The position numbers and the translations under genes are program-made. From Paenibacillus tundrae (GTDB lineage: Bacteria > Bacillota > Bacilli > Paenibacillales > Paenibacillaceae), in NCBI RefSeq assembly GCF_036884255.1, contig NZ_CP145605.1, positions 3,720,001 to 3,784,000 of the forward strand: DNA of 64,000 nt. Direction: 5' to 3'. Shown piece after piece: positions 1-9,173 of this stretch; position 1 is the stretch's first letter; every line of letters begins with the position of its first letter. The notes under the pieces were generated by a model. It was not told the origin of the DNA, made no database searches, and saw only the letters and a program-made list of their open reading frames with translations.

Positions 1-450
1 TAACACGATACCAATCCAGAATACTGGCAGTGATTGAGTTAAGAAAATCCAACCGTTGACCACATAGTCGATCCAGCTATTCTTTTTATACGCCGACACG
101 ATCCCTGCCAGCAAACCAACAGTGACCGCAATAACGATTGCAAACATGGCCAGATCTATGGTCGCTGGCATTCGTTCAAGCACCAGCTTCAGCGCGGATT
201 CTTTGTAATACAGCGAGTTTCCCAAATCGCCAGTAAATAGGTTTTTTAGATAATCGATGTACTGCATCCAGAGAGGTTGATTGAACCCTAAGCTCTCTCG
301 AAGCGCGGTCACCTGTTCTTCGCTCGCTTCAGGTGGAAGCATTAGGCGCGCCGGATCACCTGACAAGCGAATAATGAAAAATACAAGCGTTGCCGCACCG
401 AGGACTGCAAGTACCGATTGTCCCAAACGTTTAAGCACGTAATGCTTCAA
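1..450 (-). CDS. ABC transporter permease, DppB/OppB type (partial, 3' end off window)
   Basis: Inner-membrane permease of a peptide/nickel-type (family 5) ABC importer. About 150 N-terminal residues are present and the frame runs off the left edge. The protein starts MKHYVLKRLGQSVLAVLGAA, followed by a hydrophobic helix and the DppB-family segments FFIIRLSGDPA and TGDLGNSLYYKES. The start is a TTG at 448-450, with GGGAG nine bases upstream. It lies 52 nt after the binding-protein gene on the same strand, so it is probably in one operon with it. The transported substrate cannot be read from the sequence. Confidence 0.88.
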   Translation of the reverse strand, partial: MKHYVLKRLGQSVLAVLGAATLVFFIIRLSGDPARLMLPPEASEEQVTALRESLGFNQPLWMQYIDYLKNLFTGDLGNSLYYKESALKLVLERMPATIDLAMFAIVIAVTVGLLAGIVSAYKKNSWIDYVVNGWIFLTQSLPVFWIGIVL

Positions 451-502
451 TGGTTAACACTCCCATCCGGGCTTGGCCAAGTCACTAAAGACGCCTGCCG
501 AT

Positions 503-2053
503 TTACTCGTTACCTGCTGAAATCGTCGATACCGGAATGGAGCCATCCACACGGCCGTCCCATTTCAATCCATCAGATACCCCATAGTACTGGTTCTCCT
601 GATACAGGAAAATACGTGGTGCATCTTTCAACACTTCATCTTGGATCTCTTGATAAAGCTGTTTGCGTTTAGCCTCATCTGTAACTGATCTGGCCTCATC
701 CAGCTTAGCATCTACGTCCTTATTCGCATAAGTGGAGTAAGACTCTCCTGAACGAAGAATGGCATAGATCGCTGCATCTGCATCAAGCGTGTTCGTACTG
801 CTCCAACCAAGTACATACATATCCGATTGTTTGCCCGCAGGTACGAGTGTGCGATATACCGAACTTTCTACGTTATTAACTTTGATATTTACGCCAACGG
901 CTTTGAGTTGCTCTGCAATGACTTGCGCAACATCCGTGTTTTTGATGTACCAACTTACTGTATCCAGTGTTGCGGAGAATCCGTTCGGGTAACCTGCTTC
1001 TGCTAACAATTGCTTCGCTTTTTCCGGATCATAGCTATACCCTTCTGGTTCGCCAGCATATCCGAAGTCTTTTGGACCAATCAAGCTATTCGTTTGAACC
1101 GCAGCGCCTTGAAGCACTTTATCTACAATAGATTTAACATCGATAGCATAGTTCAGGGCTTGTCTTACTTTTGGATCATCAAATGGTTTTACATCGGTTT
1201 TGAAGCCGACATATACTGTATTGCCCGCACGTTCAACTGTGGAGAGACGTGCAGTAGACGATGATTCGATTTTCTCACGATCTTCTGGAGATACCGCTGT
1301 AATCAGATCTACCTCACCGTTCAACAGCGCGCTTACACGTGTCGAAGCTTCAGGAATAGAACGGAAAGTAACCTTCTTCACATCAGGTTCGCCGCCCCAG
1401 TAATTCGGGTTAGCTTCTAATACTACATTGCTGCCTTTATCCCAGCTTACGAACTGGTATGGGCCTGTGCCGATCGGTTTTTGAGCAAATTGCTCTTGTC
1501 CTACTTCTTCAGCATATTTGGGAGGTACAATTTCAGTTGGATAACGATTAAACCGTGTTGGTACAAGTGGGTCAGGTTTCTTCGTTACAACGTTAACCGT
1601 GTACTCATCAACAACGTTGACTTCTTGGATCGTAGATACATAACTAGCTGTCGGTGCATTGTTCGCTGGATCAAGCACACGATCAAGGGAGTACTTCACT
1701 GCATCGGCATTGAACGCCTCGCCATTGGTGAAGGTTACTCCCTCACGCAGTTTGAATTGCCATGTTGTATCATCGATTTGACTCCAGCTTGTCGCTAGAC
1801 CAGGTACAAGTTTTTCTTCTGCGTCCCGTTTAACCAAGGTATCGAAGATATTGTCCACGACCTGTGCATTTTCGGTCAGAAAGCCCGGATCCAATCCGTT
1901 TACGTCAAATGCGCGGGCAATCGTGATTTCTAGTTTTTGATCTTGCCCTTCACCTGTTGCTTCTTCACCCGCTCCTGATTTACTCGTTGTAGAGCAGCCT
2001 GCGGCGAATACGGCCAACAGTGTCAGGATTAGAAGAAACTTACTCTTTTTCAT
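503..2053 (-). CDS. ABC transporter substrate-binding lipoprotein, family 5 (oligopeptide type)
   Basis: Extracellular solute receptor of about 516 residues for the adjacent DppB-type permease. It has a lipoprotein signal (KKSKFLLILTLLAVFAAGC) and then the SBP_bac_5 fold, with family signatures such as LDPGFLTENAQVVDNIFDTLV near the N terminus and WQFKLREGVTFTNGE. The ATG at 2053 is chosen because GGGGG lies nine bases upstream; an earlier in-frame TTG at 2062 sits inside the RBS region. It is 24 nt downstream of a zinc deacylase gene. That context suggests a peptide or N-acyl amino acid ligand, but this is inference. Confidence 0.92.
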   Translation of the reverse strand: MKKSKFLLILTLLAVFAAGCSTTSKSGAGEEATGEGQDQKLEITIARAFDVNGLDPGFLTENAQVVDNIFDTLVKRDAEEKLVPGLATSWSQIDDTTWQFKLREGVTFTNGEAFNADAVKYSLDRVLDPANNAPTASYVSTIQEVNVVDEYTVNVVTKKPDPLVPTRFNRYPTEIVPPKYAEEVGQEQFAQKPIGTGPYQFVSWDKGSNVVLEANPNYWGGEPDVKKVTFRSIPEASTRVSALLNGEVDLITAVSPEDREKIESSSTARLSTVERAGNTVYVGFKTDVKPFDDPKVRQALNYAIDVKSIVDKVLQGAAVQTNSLIGPKDFGYAGEPEGYSYDPEKAKQLLAEAGYPNGFSATLDTVSWYIKNTDVAQVIAEQLKAVGVNIKVNNVESSVYRTLVPAGKQSDMYVLGWSSTNTLDADAAIYAILRSGESYSTYANKDVDAKLDEARSVTDEAKRKQLYQEIQDEVLKDAPRIFLYQENQYYGVSDGLKWDGRVDGSIPVSTISAGNE

Positions 2054-2077
2054 GATGTACAACCCCCGTTAATTAAA

Positions 2078-3103
2078 TTATGCTAATTTGCCCAACATGA
2101 CCGCGTAACCGTTCTGATGAACTGTCGATGCTGCATGAATGGATAAAATGACACCATGTTCAATGGGACAGATTATGGACTGCTCTTCAAGTCCCGGATA
2201 TGACAGTACGCGCATTAGCTCTTCCCCTAGCCGAGCGTTCTCTCCAACTTGCCTACTAAACGTTAACAAACCGCTCGTTTCAAATCTCATTTCAACGATG
2301 TCAGAGATCTGTGCAGGTTTTCGGTTCATGCCAGGTGTTTCTTCCGCCTGAGAAAATTGTACGGATGGATATACGCCAAGTTGATCAAGGATCACCTGAA
2401 CGGCTTGTAGATGCGTATCCACGGCTCTGGAAGTCCAGTAATTGCCTCCTCCACTCTCCAGTAAGACGGCCGGAATCCCCTGTTGACACACTTCATTAAT
2501 CAACATCCCTTTGGTACCCGACTGGCAGACATACGTGGCTGTAAGCGGAATTTTATTTAGTACCGCCATACTACGCTCGAATGCAGCATCATGGTCGCTT
2601 GCTACCATCGCAAACGGACAGACATCCAACCAGCGACCGCCTCCATGCAGATCAATCAGAAAATCGGCATATGCGATGATATTGTTAGCCAGCCAGCGAC
2701 CATAACGACCGGAGTATGAAGCATCTGTTGCATTTTGACCAAAAACCCGGTTCAGGTTTATGCCATCCAGTGGACTGCCATTCGTTCCCGCAAGCATCGC
2801 GGTTGGATTCGTGACAGGACACAATATCAGATTCCCAGACAAATGCTCCGGCACAATATCATTCATAAGTTTAGCGCAAGCGATAATGCCATCATGCTCG
2901 TCTCCATGCAGCGCAGCCTGTACCCATACCGTCGGCCCCTCTTGGATCCCCTTGATCAGAAACAAAACGATTGTTTGCTCCTCATGAATCTCTTGAATTC
3001 GGGATACACTTGCCGAGGGTTGTTGTCTGAAAGCTTGTTCCAGACTTGCATAAACGGGATATGGTTTTGCAAAAATGGAAGCTGCCGATAGGGACTGATG
3101 CAT
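2078..3103 (-). CDS. succinylglutamate desuccinylase/aspartoacylase-family zinc hydrolase
   Basis: A 341-residue M14-like metallohydrolase that would cleave an amide bond, such as N-acyl amino acids or a C-terminal residue. Zinc ligands are visible as H66 and E69 in HGDEHDG and H153 in DLHGGG. NLNR (residues 116-119) is a substrate-binding motif, and E216 in VLLESGGG is the likely catalytic glutamate. The C-terminal part (after about residue 260) is a small beta domain typical of AstE/aspartoacylase relatives. It is the first gene of an operon with a peptide-type binding protein and permease, so it may process what that importer brings in. It has no signal peptide. The RBS is weak (AAGGCGG far upstream). 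Confidence 0.85.
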   Translation of the reverse strand: MHQSLSAASIFAKPYPVYASLEQAFRQQPSASVSRIQEIHEEQTIVLFLIKGIQEGPTVWVQAALHGDEHDGIIACAKLMNDIVPEHLSGNLILCPVTNPTAMLAGTNGSPLDGINLNRVFGQNATDASYSGRYGRWLANNIIAYADFLIDLHGGGRWLDVCPFAMVASDHDAAFERSMAVLNKIPLTATYVCQSGTKGMLINEVCQQGIPAVLLESGGGNYWTSRAVDTHLQAVQVILDQLGVYPSVQFSQAEETPGMNRKPAQISDIVEMRFETSGLLTFSRQVGENARLGEELMRVLSYPGLEEQSIICPIEHGVILSIHAASTVHQNGYAVMLGKLA

Positions 3104-3146
3104 GATGAAATGAACCGCCTTTCTATAACCGAGTATTCTTGTATGA

Positions 3147-3193
3147 ATTATAAAATTTAGTTGATACTATCAAACGATGTGTCATTCTGTCAA
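3147..3193 (-). promoter_or_regulatory. putative promoter with palindromic operator
   Basis: Upstream of the deacylase operon there is a 13-bp perfect palindrome, TTGATACTATCAA, at 3161-3173. Two overlapping promoter readings exist on the minus strand: TTGACA (3188-3193) with TAGTAT after 18 nt, or TTGATA inside the palindrome with TATAAT (3147-3152) after 15 nt. The palindrome would therefore overlap RNA polymerase contacts. No regulator is identified for it. Confidence 0.45.
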
Positions 3194-3309
3194 TGTCATA
3201 AATTGTATAAAAATAGCGTTATATGTCGAATAAACGGTGATAATATGCGGTTGATATCGATTACAAAAAAAATCGGATTTTGAATTATATAATGAAGAAA
3301 TTGTATAAA

Positions 3310-3345
3310 CATACGAAAAAAGCCGCTCTTAAGCGACTTCGTATG
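3310..3345 (-). terminator. rho-independent terminator, GCCGC family copy 1
   Basis: On the minus strand, AGTCGCT-TAAG-AGCGGCT is followed by six Ts, just after the stop of the 3353-4036 gene. An outer arm CATACGAA/TTCGTATG extends the hairpin. It is one of seven similar terminators in this window. Confidence 0.9.
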
Positions 3346-3352
3346 ACATTAT

Positions 3353-4036
3353 CTACAGTTCAATCCCTTCTCCAGGTTCGAGCACCTTGCCTACCCCATT
3401 TGGCAAGAGTGAGACAAAGGCATGTGGATCCTGCTGAATAAAAGGAAATGTATTGAAGTGAATTGGCACAACCTGTTTAGCTTGAAGCCATTCTGCCGCT
3501 ACTGAAGCATCTTCTGCACCCATCGTATGATTATCCCCGATCGGTAGAAAAGCTAGATCAATATCATTGCGTTCTCCAATTACCTTCATATCATAAAACA
3601 GTCCCGTATCTCCTGCATGAAACACGGTTTTGCCCTCAGCAGTGAACAGTATTCCGGTAGGCATGCCTGTGTAGATGATTGTTCTTGTCTCTGGATCTAC
3701 ATAACTTGAACTATGAAAAGCCTGTGTTATCTTTACTTTTCCAAAGTCAAATGTATAAGATCCGCCGATGCTCATCGCATGTGTATTTAGACCTTCCCAG
3801 CTTAGTAAATCAGCCAGTTCAGCGGAGGCAATAACCAAGGCATTATTCCGCTTGGCGATATCTACAGTATCCCCCACATGATCCCCATGTCCATGCGTTA
3901 ACAGAATTACATCTGCTTTTATACTCGACGCATCTAGATCCGTATTTGTGTTACCTGTAATAAACGGATCAATCCAAATGCTTTTTCCATTCGTTTCGAT
4001 TCTAACAACAGAATGCCCATGATAAGTTACTTTCAC
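3353..4036 (-). CDS. UPF0173-type metal-dependent hydrolase (metallo-beta-lactamase fold)
   Basis: A 227-residue cytoplasmic protein of the UPF0173/YtkL group. The metal-binding HGHGDH motif is at residues 48-53, with further ligands in AFHSS, HAGDTGL and PIHFNTF, in the usual order for this fold. The length equals the family norm. The start is a GTG at 4036 with GGAGG eight bases upstream. The natural substrate of the family is not established. It is a single-gene unit with its own terminator downstream; the azoreductase gene upstream is about 200 nt away behind a separate hairpin. Confidence 0.9.
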   Translation of the reverse strand: MKVTYHGHSVVRIETNGKSIWIDPFITGNTNTDLDASSIKADVILLTHGHGDHVGDTVDIAKRNNALVIASAELADLLSWEGLNTHAMSIGGSYTFDFGKVKITQAFHSSSYVDPETRTIIYTGMPTGILFTAEGKTVFHAGDTGLFYDMKVIGERNDIDLAFLPIGDNHTMGAEDASVAAEWLQAKQVVPIHFNTFPFIQQDPHAFVSLLPNGVGKVLEPGEGIEL

Positions 4037-4149
4037 CTTTATTTCCTCCTTGTTCAGACAACTGAATTAAATTGGATAATGCCATACCTGACTTCCATTG
4101 GTATAACCGATTGTGCAATCCTACATGCGTCTGCCCGTTCATAAGTAAA

Positions 4150-4192
4150 CCCATCAAAACGCTGGCTAATGATCCGGCGAACGTTTGATGGG
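4150..4192 (-). terminator. putative terminator hairpin after azoreductase
   Basis: CCCATCAAA (4150-4158) pairs with TTTGATGGG (4184-4192) around a GC-containing loop, 40 nt after the azoreductase stop. The following T run on the minus strand is short (TTTACTT), so termination strength is uncertain. Confidence 0.55.
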
Positions 4193-4232
4193 CATAATGT
4201 AAGCAGGATGCACCGCTTTTGGTGTGAAAATG

Positions 4233-4868
4233 TTAGAAATTTTGCGCTGCTTTACGTGCTTTTTCGATAGCTTCTGCTTTGATCTGTGGAGCGCGTTCAC
4301 CAGCTGTAGATACACCTTCAATAAATAAGTGGTCAACATCTGTTATACCAACAAAGTTCAATACCGTTTGCAGGTGACGATTGCCATTCTCACGATCAGC
4401 GACAGGGCCTGCGGAATATACGCCGCCACTTGCTTGAATGTGGAATGCTTTTTTGTTTTCGAGCAGACCAACTGGACCATTCTCAGTATATTTGAAGGTT
4501 TTGGCTCTAACACAGAAGGAATCGATGTACGCTTTCATTACTGGAGGGTATGAGAAGTTCCACATCGGTGTCACGAATACATACTTGTCTGCTGCCACGA
4601 ACTCTTCAAGCAGTTCATTTAACTGAGCTACTTTTTGTTGTTGAGCTGCACTCAATTCCTCAAATGTACCACCTGTTTGCAGCTTGCCCCACGCGTCCAG
4701 CACATCCGCATCGATATGAGGAATGTTGCGTTGGTACAGATCAACATGCACAACCTCGTCTGCTGGGTGATTTTCTTTATAGGCTTGTACGAATTGTTCG
4801 CCAGCTGAAAGGCTGTACGATGCTTCTGGGTTACCTGGGTGAGCTGTGATGTATAGTAGTGTTGACAT
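4233..4868 (-). CDS. azoR: FMN-dependent NADH-azoreductase
   Basis: A 211-residue flavodoxin-like oxidoreductase that reduces quinones and azo compounds with NADH, using FMN. It starts STLLYITAHPGNPEASYSLS, the phosphate loop of the AzoR/AcpD family. It also carries the MWNFSYPP flavin motif near residue 100 and a SGGVYSAG loop near residue 150. Length and full-length similarity pattern fit the family. It has a GAGAGGA RBS. It lies just downstream of, and on the same strand as, a tautomerase gene (59 nt gap), suggesting a shared transcript for handling reactive quinones or aromatics. The physiological substrate is inferred. Confidence 0.9.
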   Translation of the reverse strand: MSTLLYITAHPGNPEASYSLSAGEQFVQAYKENHPADEVVHVDLYQRNIPHIDADVLDAWGKLQTGGTFEELSAAQQQKVAQLNELLEEFVAADKYVFVTPMWNFSYPPVMKAYIDSFCVRAKTFKYTENGPVGLLENKKAFHIQASGGVYSAGPVADRENGNRHLQTVLNFVGITDVDHLFIEGVSTAGERAPQIKAEAIEKARKAAQNF

Positions 4869-4927
4869 AGTTATAACTTCCTCTCTTTTGTACGATTATG
4901 TGAAATCGATGTTTAAATGTTTTGGCG

Positions 4928-5311
4928 TCAAACGATGAATGGAGCTTCTCCATTGCCATAAGACCAGTTATCCTTGGTGACTTCAATCAGGTTGATAAAC
5001 ACATCTTCTTTACGGATGTCACGCTGTTGATGCAATTGTTCAGCTAATTCTGCATAGAATTCTTTCTTCACATCAGCGGAACGGCCAGCGTTCAACGTGA
5101 TCTGTACAATAAGGAATCCATCTGTTCTCTCAATATCCAGGCAAGTAAGATCGAAGCTGAAATGTTCACGATCCAGTTCTTCAATAATCAGAAAACGGTC
5201 ATTCGCAGGTACATGCAGTTTATCTACAATCGTTTGCAGAACGATCTCACCAATTTGTGCTTTCTCTTCACTGGAGCGACCCTTCAAAGTTACAATGCGA
5301 GTTAAAGGCAT
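4928..5311 (-). CDS. tautomerase family protein
   Basis: A 127-residue protein of the 4-oxalocrotonate tautomerase/MIF superfamily, Tautomerase_2 type. It begins MPL, so the mature N terminus would be the catalytic Pro. FYAELAEQL and the C-terminal VFINLIEVTKDNWSYGNG are typical of the family. The RBS GGAGG sits eight bases before ATG. It is divergent from the large HTH/NB-ARC regulator and shares the 130-bp control region with its TTCGTGT repeats. It is probably cotranscribed with the azoreductase downstream. Confidence 0.88.
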   Translation of the reverse strand: MPLTRIVTLKGRSSEEKAQIGEIVLQTIVDKLHVPANDRFLIIEELDREHFSFDLTCLDIERTDGFLIVQITLNAGRSADVKKEFYAELAEQLHQQRDIRKEDVFINLIEVTKDNWSYGNGEAPFIV

Positions 5312-5371
5312 TTGCGCTACCTCCTAGGTTTGTTTTTGTTGATATGGTTTATTTTATCTGCTAAAATCCAG

Positions 5372-5406
5372 AACACGAATGTACATAAGTTCGTGTTTGT
5401 TCGTGT
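5372..5406. promoter_or_regulatory. putative operator: three TTCGTGT half-sites
   Basis: In the divergent region, AACACGAA (5372-5379) and TTCGTGTT (5390-5397) form a perfect inverted repeat with a 10-nt gap. A second GTTCGTGT (5399-5406) follows the first (5389-5396) exactly one helical turn later. The arrangement fits a dimeric or oligomeric DNA-binding protein, most simply the adjacent HTH regulator acting on itself and on the tautomerase operon. Confidence 0.6.
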
Positions 5407-5441
5407 CGAACTTGCTTAGTCTACGGAATTCAGGTGATGAT

Positions 5442-7979
5442 ATGGAAGAAGGCAAATTATCGAAAGATTGGCCTCATGAGTGGATCAAAAAAATACGTTC
5501 CAGACCAATCAGACGAGGCTCAGCCAAACGAATGCGTCAGATCGATCTGGCCAAAAGGGTCGGTGTTGACCCTAGAACGGTTCAGCAATGGGAGAATGGA
5601 GATCGCCTTCCCAGCGTTGGCAACCTCAAGCTCATCATCCAAGCATTCTGGGAAGATGGTCTTTTTCTAGAAATAAATCCGTCTCAAGAAGCCGAACAGC
5701 TATGGCTAGCCGTCAAACGATTTTCGGAAGCACGTTCAGCGACAGGCCGTGAATTTCCAGATTTTGACGCTGCGTGGTTTGCAACGTTAGCTGTCACAGA
5801 GGTCATGGAAACAAATTTTACTAGAGAGGTGAAGACAACCTCCTCCGCCTCAGTGTCTGCTACAATTCATTTACCAAGGCTCACCTCTCACTTCGTTGGA
5901 CGGAATCAAGCCAAGGTCGATATCATGGAACGGTTACATATTCACTCACTTGTCTCGATCGTAGGGTCAGGCGGCATCGGTAAAACCTCACTTGCTGCTG
6001 AGGTCGCTTCATCGCTGATAGACGTGTACCCGGATGGGGTGTGGATGTTTGAATTCGGCGTGATTCATGAATCACATGACTTGGGACAATTGCTTCTAGC
6101 TACGCTGGGGATACAAAATCAGGCGAGCCAAACGGATCTTCAGGCCGTTATGGACAGGATTGCTGACCGTAAGATGTTATTCATTTTTGATAATTGTGAG
6201 CATCTGATTGATGCCATTGCAGCTACCGCCGAATCCTTGTTGTCTGCTGCGCCAGAATTAACCATTCTCGCTACCAGTCGTGAACCTTTTAATATTACAG
6301 GAGAATGGGTATACCGTATTCCTCCCTTGTCCTACCCAGGTGATGATCGTTCACTGCAAGAACTTGATGAACAAGAACTATTGGCGTTTGAAGCGGTACA
6401 ATTATTTTTGGAACGGGCACGCATTGCAGTCCCGCAGTTCCAACCAACGTTAACTGCTCTCAAGCGTATTGGAGCCATTTGTAAAAAGGTCGAGGGTATA
6501 CCACTAGCTATCGAGCTAGCCGTTGCTCGGATGAATATGCTGACCCTTGAACAGATCGAGGAGCGGTTAGCTAGCCTATTGAGCTTGTTGACCGCTGGGA
6601 AACGAACGGCTGCCCCCCGGCATCAAACGCTACGCTCAACGATTGGTTGGAGTTATAACTTGTTATCTGGTAAGGAACGCCTTTTGCTAAGACGACTCAG
6701 TGTATTTGCAGGTGGATTTACGCTGGAGGCAGCCGAAGATGTGTGTATCTGTGAACCTGGAATGCCTGATCATGAAGATCGGATTATACGAGAAGACATG
6801 CTGGATCTGCTGTCTGGACTTGTTAACAAATCTCTCGTATCTACTGAAATCGGTGAAGATTATGGTATGATCCGGTATTTCATGCTCCAAGCCATTAAGG
6901 AATATGCAGGTGAGAAATTGCGGGAAGATTCCAACGAACGCAAACAATATGCGCTGTCTGAACGCCATGCTCAATTTTACATTCAATGCTTGGTACGTGA
7001 AGAACCGAAGTTCAGGACTCGTGACCGCGAAGCATGTATAGAAGCAGTGCGAAGAGACTACACCAATTTGCGCTCTGCCCTTCAGTGGTCTTATGCCAAC
7101 CCTCAAGCTCATTCGTACGGGCTACATATGGTATCCAAGCTCTATTGGTTCTGGCTGCACGAAGGCAGGTTAACGGAAGGGCTGTTCTGGCTGGAACGTT
7201 TTCTAGACAGTAGCAACGATGTAAATCCCGCTCTGTTGAATGGTGCCAAGGCTCTGCATGGAAAAGCCGTCATTCAATTTATTCAGGGCAATATGGAAGG
7301 TGCCGTGAATGCGGCAACTCGAAGCGTAGAGCTCGCACGTCATCTGCAGGAGGAGTCTCTACTGGCTTCCTGTCTCCGGCTGTCTGCTTTTCTTCATATC
7401 AAGATGCAACATATAGAAGAAGCCGAAACGCTGGTGGAGCAAAGTATAGACATCGCTAGATCGGCAGAGGATTCATGGAATCTAGCCTCTTCATTACATG
7501 CATATGGAAGACTACGTTTAGAGCAACAGCATTACGACGAGGCGACTGTATTCCTGAAGGAAAGCGTTCAGCTCTTTGAATCCGTCCATGATCAGTGGGA
7601 AGTTTCTGGGCCATACGAGTGCCTAGGTTATGCTGCATTGAAGCTAGGAGATGTGGAGCTGTCGATTGCGTATTTCAAAAAAAGCATCGTCACCAGCCAG
7701 ATTTACAGTGGCTCTTGGGTTCTTTCACGTGGGTTGGAAGGAATAGGCCTTGCGTTATATGCCAAGAATGCCCTCTTCGAAGCTACAGTTCTACTTGGAG
7801 CTGCGGCGAAAGGACGACAGAACTTTGATGCGGAGAACAAACCGAATTTTCCCGCAGAATATGAAGAGGCTATATTCGCTCTTCAGCACACAGTGTCTGA
7901 TCTGGAATTCCGGGAATGGTGGACTAGAGGGAGAGACATGCCTCAGGCACAAGCTCTTGCTTATGCTTTGGAGATATAA
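5442..7979 (+). CDS. HTH (XRE) / NB-ARC ATPase / TPR transcriptional regulator (STAND type)
   Basis: An 845-residue signal-transduction ATPase. An N-terminal helix-turn-helix reads RQIDLAKRVGVDPRTVQQWE (about residues 35-55). NB-ARC follows, with P-loop GSGGIGKTS near 175 and Walker B MLFIFDNCEHL near 245. A winged-helix segment contains GWSYNLLSGKERLLLRRLSV, and the last 350 residues are TPR-like helical repeats. Such proteins oligomerise on ligand binding and switch DNA binding; the ligand is unknown. The ATG at 5442 is used because AGGTGA lies just upstream. Upstream in-frame starts at 5379 have no RBS and overlap the TTCGTGT repeats. It is divergent from the tautomerase/azoreductase pair, its likely targets. 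Confidence 0.85.
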   Translation: MEEGKLSKDWPHEWIKKIRSRPIRRGSAKRMRQIDLAKRVGVDPRTVQQWENGDRLPSVGNLKLIIQAFWEDGLFLEINPSQEAEQLWLAVKRFSEARSATGREFPDFDAAWFATLAVTEVMETNFTREVKTTSSASVSATIHLPRLTSHFVGRNQAKVDIMERLHIHSLVSIVGSGGIGKTSLAAEVASSLIDVYPDGVWMFEFGVIHESHDLGQLLLATLGIQNQASQTDLQAVMDRIADRKMLFIFDNCEHLIDAIAATAESLLSAAPELTILATSREPFNITGEWVYRIPPLSYPGDDRSLQELDEQELLAFEAVQLFLERARIAVPQFQPTLTALKRIGAICKKVEGIPLAIELAVARMNMLTLEQIEERLASLLSLLTAGKRTAAPRHQTLRSTIGWSYNLLSGKERLLLRRLSVFAGGFTLEAAEDVCICEPGMPDHEDRIIREDMLDLLSGLVNKSLVSTEIGEDYGMIRYFMLQAIKEYAGEKLREDSNERKQYALSERHAQFYIQCLVREEPKFRTRDREACIEAVRRDYTNLRSALQWSYANPQAHSYGLHMVSKLYWFWLHEGRLTEGLFWLERFLDSSNDVNPALLNGAKALHGKAVIQFIQGNMEGAVNAATRSVELARHLQEESLLASCLRLSAFLHIKMQHIEEAETLVEQSIDIARSAEDSWNLASSLHAYGRLRLEQQHYDEATVFLKESVQLFESVHDQWEVSGPYECLGYAALKLGDVELSIAYFKKSIVTSQIYSGSWVLSRGLEGIGLALYAKNALFEATVLLGAAAKGRQNFDAENKPNFPAEYEEAIFALQHTVSDLEFREWWTRGRDMPQAQALAYALEI

Positions 7980-8048
7980 TTTAAATGGGATAGTCACCAT
8001 CCGGATTCTACATATATTTTCACGAGAATGATGTTCAGCATATGCAAT

Positions 8049-8088
8049 AAGCGGTGGGTTTCTTCACAATTGAAGAGATCCACCGCTT
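8049..8088. terminator. long hairpin between convergent genes
   Basis: AAGCGGTGG (8049-8057) pairs with CCACCGCTT (8080-8088). The arms continue to TTCA/TGAA, giving an 18-bp stem with two wobble pairs and a CAAT loop. It lies after the regulator gene stop. There is no strong T run, so it may end transcription inefficiently or protect 3' ends. Confidence 0.6.
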
Positions 8089-8126
8089 ACTTTAAGGAGC
8101 TATAGAGACGCAAGTTTTTCAACGCC

Positions 8127-8153
8127 AAAAAAAGTCGCTATATAAGCAACTTT
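8127..8153 (-). terminator. rho-independent terminator, GCCGC-like family copy 2
   Basis: The minus strand reads AGTTGCT-TATAT-AGCGACT followed by seven Ts, 45 nt after the GGDEF gene stop. It is a diverged member of the AAAAAGCCGC/GCGACTTT terminator family. Confidence 0.8.
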
Positions 8154-8198
8154 CATGATGGGTACCCGTATCAGTATAAATAGCTTCGTGCTGCAGCC

Positions 8199-9173
8199 TT
8201 ACCCGTATTGATCTCTTTGCGAATCATACATAGCGTAACCGCTCTTTCCATTTTTCTTAATTCGGTACATCGCCTGATCTGCATACCTTAGAAGCTCAGC
8301 CGGTTCCTCACCATGCCGCGGATAGACGCTAATCCCAATACTGAGTGATAGATGAATAAAATTACTCGAGACTTCGATAGGAGCGATAAAAGCTGTTCCC
8401 AGCTTCTCACACACCACCTCTGCGTCGTGGTCATCGTTCAATTGGTTTAAGATGATACTGAATTCATCTCCACTTAGCCGAGCCACACTATCTGTACTTC
8501 GAATGTTTTCCTTCAGCCGTTTCGCAGTCTCAACGAGTACCTGGTCACCCACTTCATGTCCGTACGTGTCATTGATCTGCTTGAATCCATCGGTATCGAC
8601 GAAGAGAACAGCCAATCTCCCCTCACTTCGCTCGGCATGGTTAATAGCCCAGATTAGACGTTCGTTGAAGGCACGGCGATTAGGCAATCCCGTAAGGGAG
8701 TCATGCATCGACAGATGTTTACTAATCTTTTCTGAAATTTTAACTTTGTTATATTCAACATCCAATTCCTTGATTAGGTTTTTCAGTTTGTATACCCGTG
8801 TGCTAGTGTTGGTCATGTCACTGATCTGAATCATGGCGTAATTACGACCATTTTCGTATAAGGGTTCAACATGCATGTTTTGTTTATAAAAGTGTTCATC
8901 TTCATTTTCTTTAGGCAGAATAAATGCCTTATGTAGAGCGCTTGAACAGAACCTGCTTTGCCCTTGGTATAGTGCATTTTGCAGTATATTCTGGTACATG
9001 TTCAATTTAAATCTTGGGCATACCTCAAGCAAATTCCGCCCAATCACCTCTTCTTTACTTTTACCAGTGAATCGTTCCAACCAGCCATTCCAGAGGATCA
9101 CTTTTAATTGCCTGTCAATAATGAGGATGCCCATATTGATTTTGCCTAGAGCCTGTATTACGAGATTATCCAT
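8199..9173 (-). CDS. PAS-GGDEF diguanylate cyclase
   Basis: About 324 residues, no membrane segment. An N-terminal PAS domain (about 1-120; WNGWLERFTGKSKEEVIGRN) is followed by a short coiled coil and a GGDEF domain (about 150-320) that would make cyclic di-GMP. The signature reads SGDEF (234-238), an accepted variant. The product-inhibition I-site RxxD is present as R225/D228, five residues before it. The ATG at 9173 is chosen: GGAGG is six bases upstream and the start overlaps the CheC stop by 8 nt, implying translational coupling. It is the third gene of a CheY-like/CheC/GGDEF operon. Confidence 0.9.
   Translation of the reverse strand: MDNLVIQALGKINMGILIIDRQLKVILWNGWLERFTGKSKEEVIGRNLLEVCPRFKLNMYQNILQNALYQGQSRFCSSALHKAFILPKENEDEHFYKQNMHVEPLYENGRNYAMIQISDMTNTSTRVYKLKNLIKELDVEYNKVKISEKISKHLSMHDSLTGLPNRRAFNERLIWAINHAERSEGRLAVLFVDTDGFKQINDTYGHEVGDQVLVETAKRLKENIRSTDSVARLSGDEFSIILNQLNDDHDAEVVCEKLGTAFIAPIEVSSNFIHLSLSIGISVYPRHGEEPAELLRYADQAMYRIKKNGKSGYAMYDSQRDQYG

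Noticed and set aside
2735..3091. 118-codon open frame opposite the deacylase gene
   Set aside because: It lies antisense to a gene with clear catalytic motifs and has no RBS.
5434..5670. Short frame starting just before the STAND regulator
   Set aside because: It runs out of frame through the HTH region of the regulator; the overlapping frame carries recognisable domains.
6687..7112. 141-codon minus-strand frame inside the regulator gene
   Set aside because: Antisense shadow without RBS or family features.
8049..8088. Mobile-element inverted repeat
   Set aside because: The arms are the two sides of one hairpin between convergent genes; no duplicated target or transposase is nearby.
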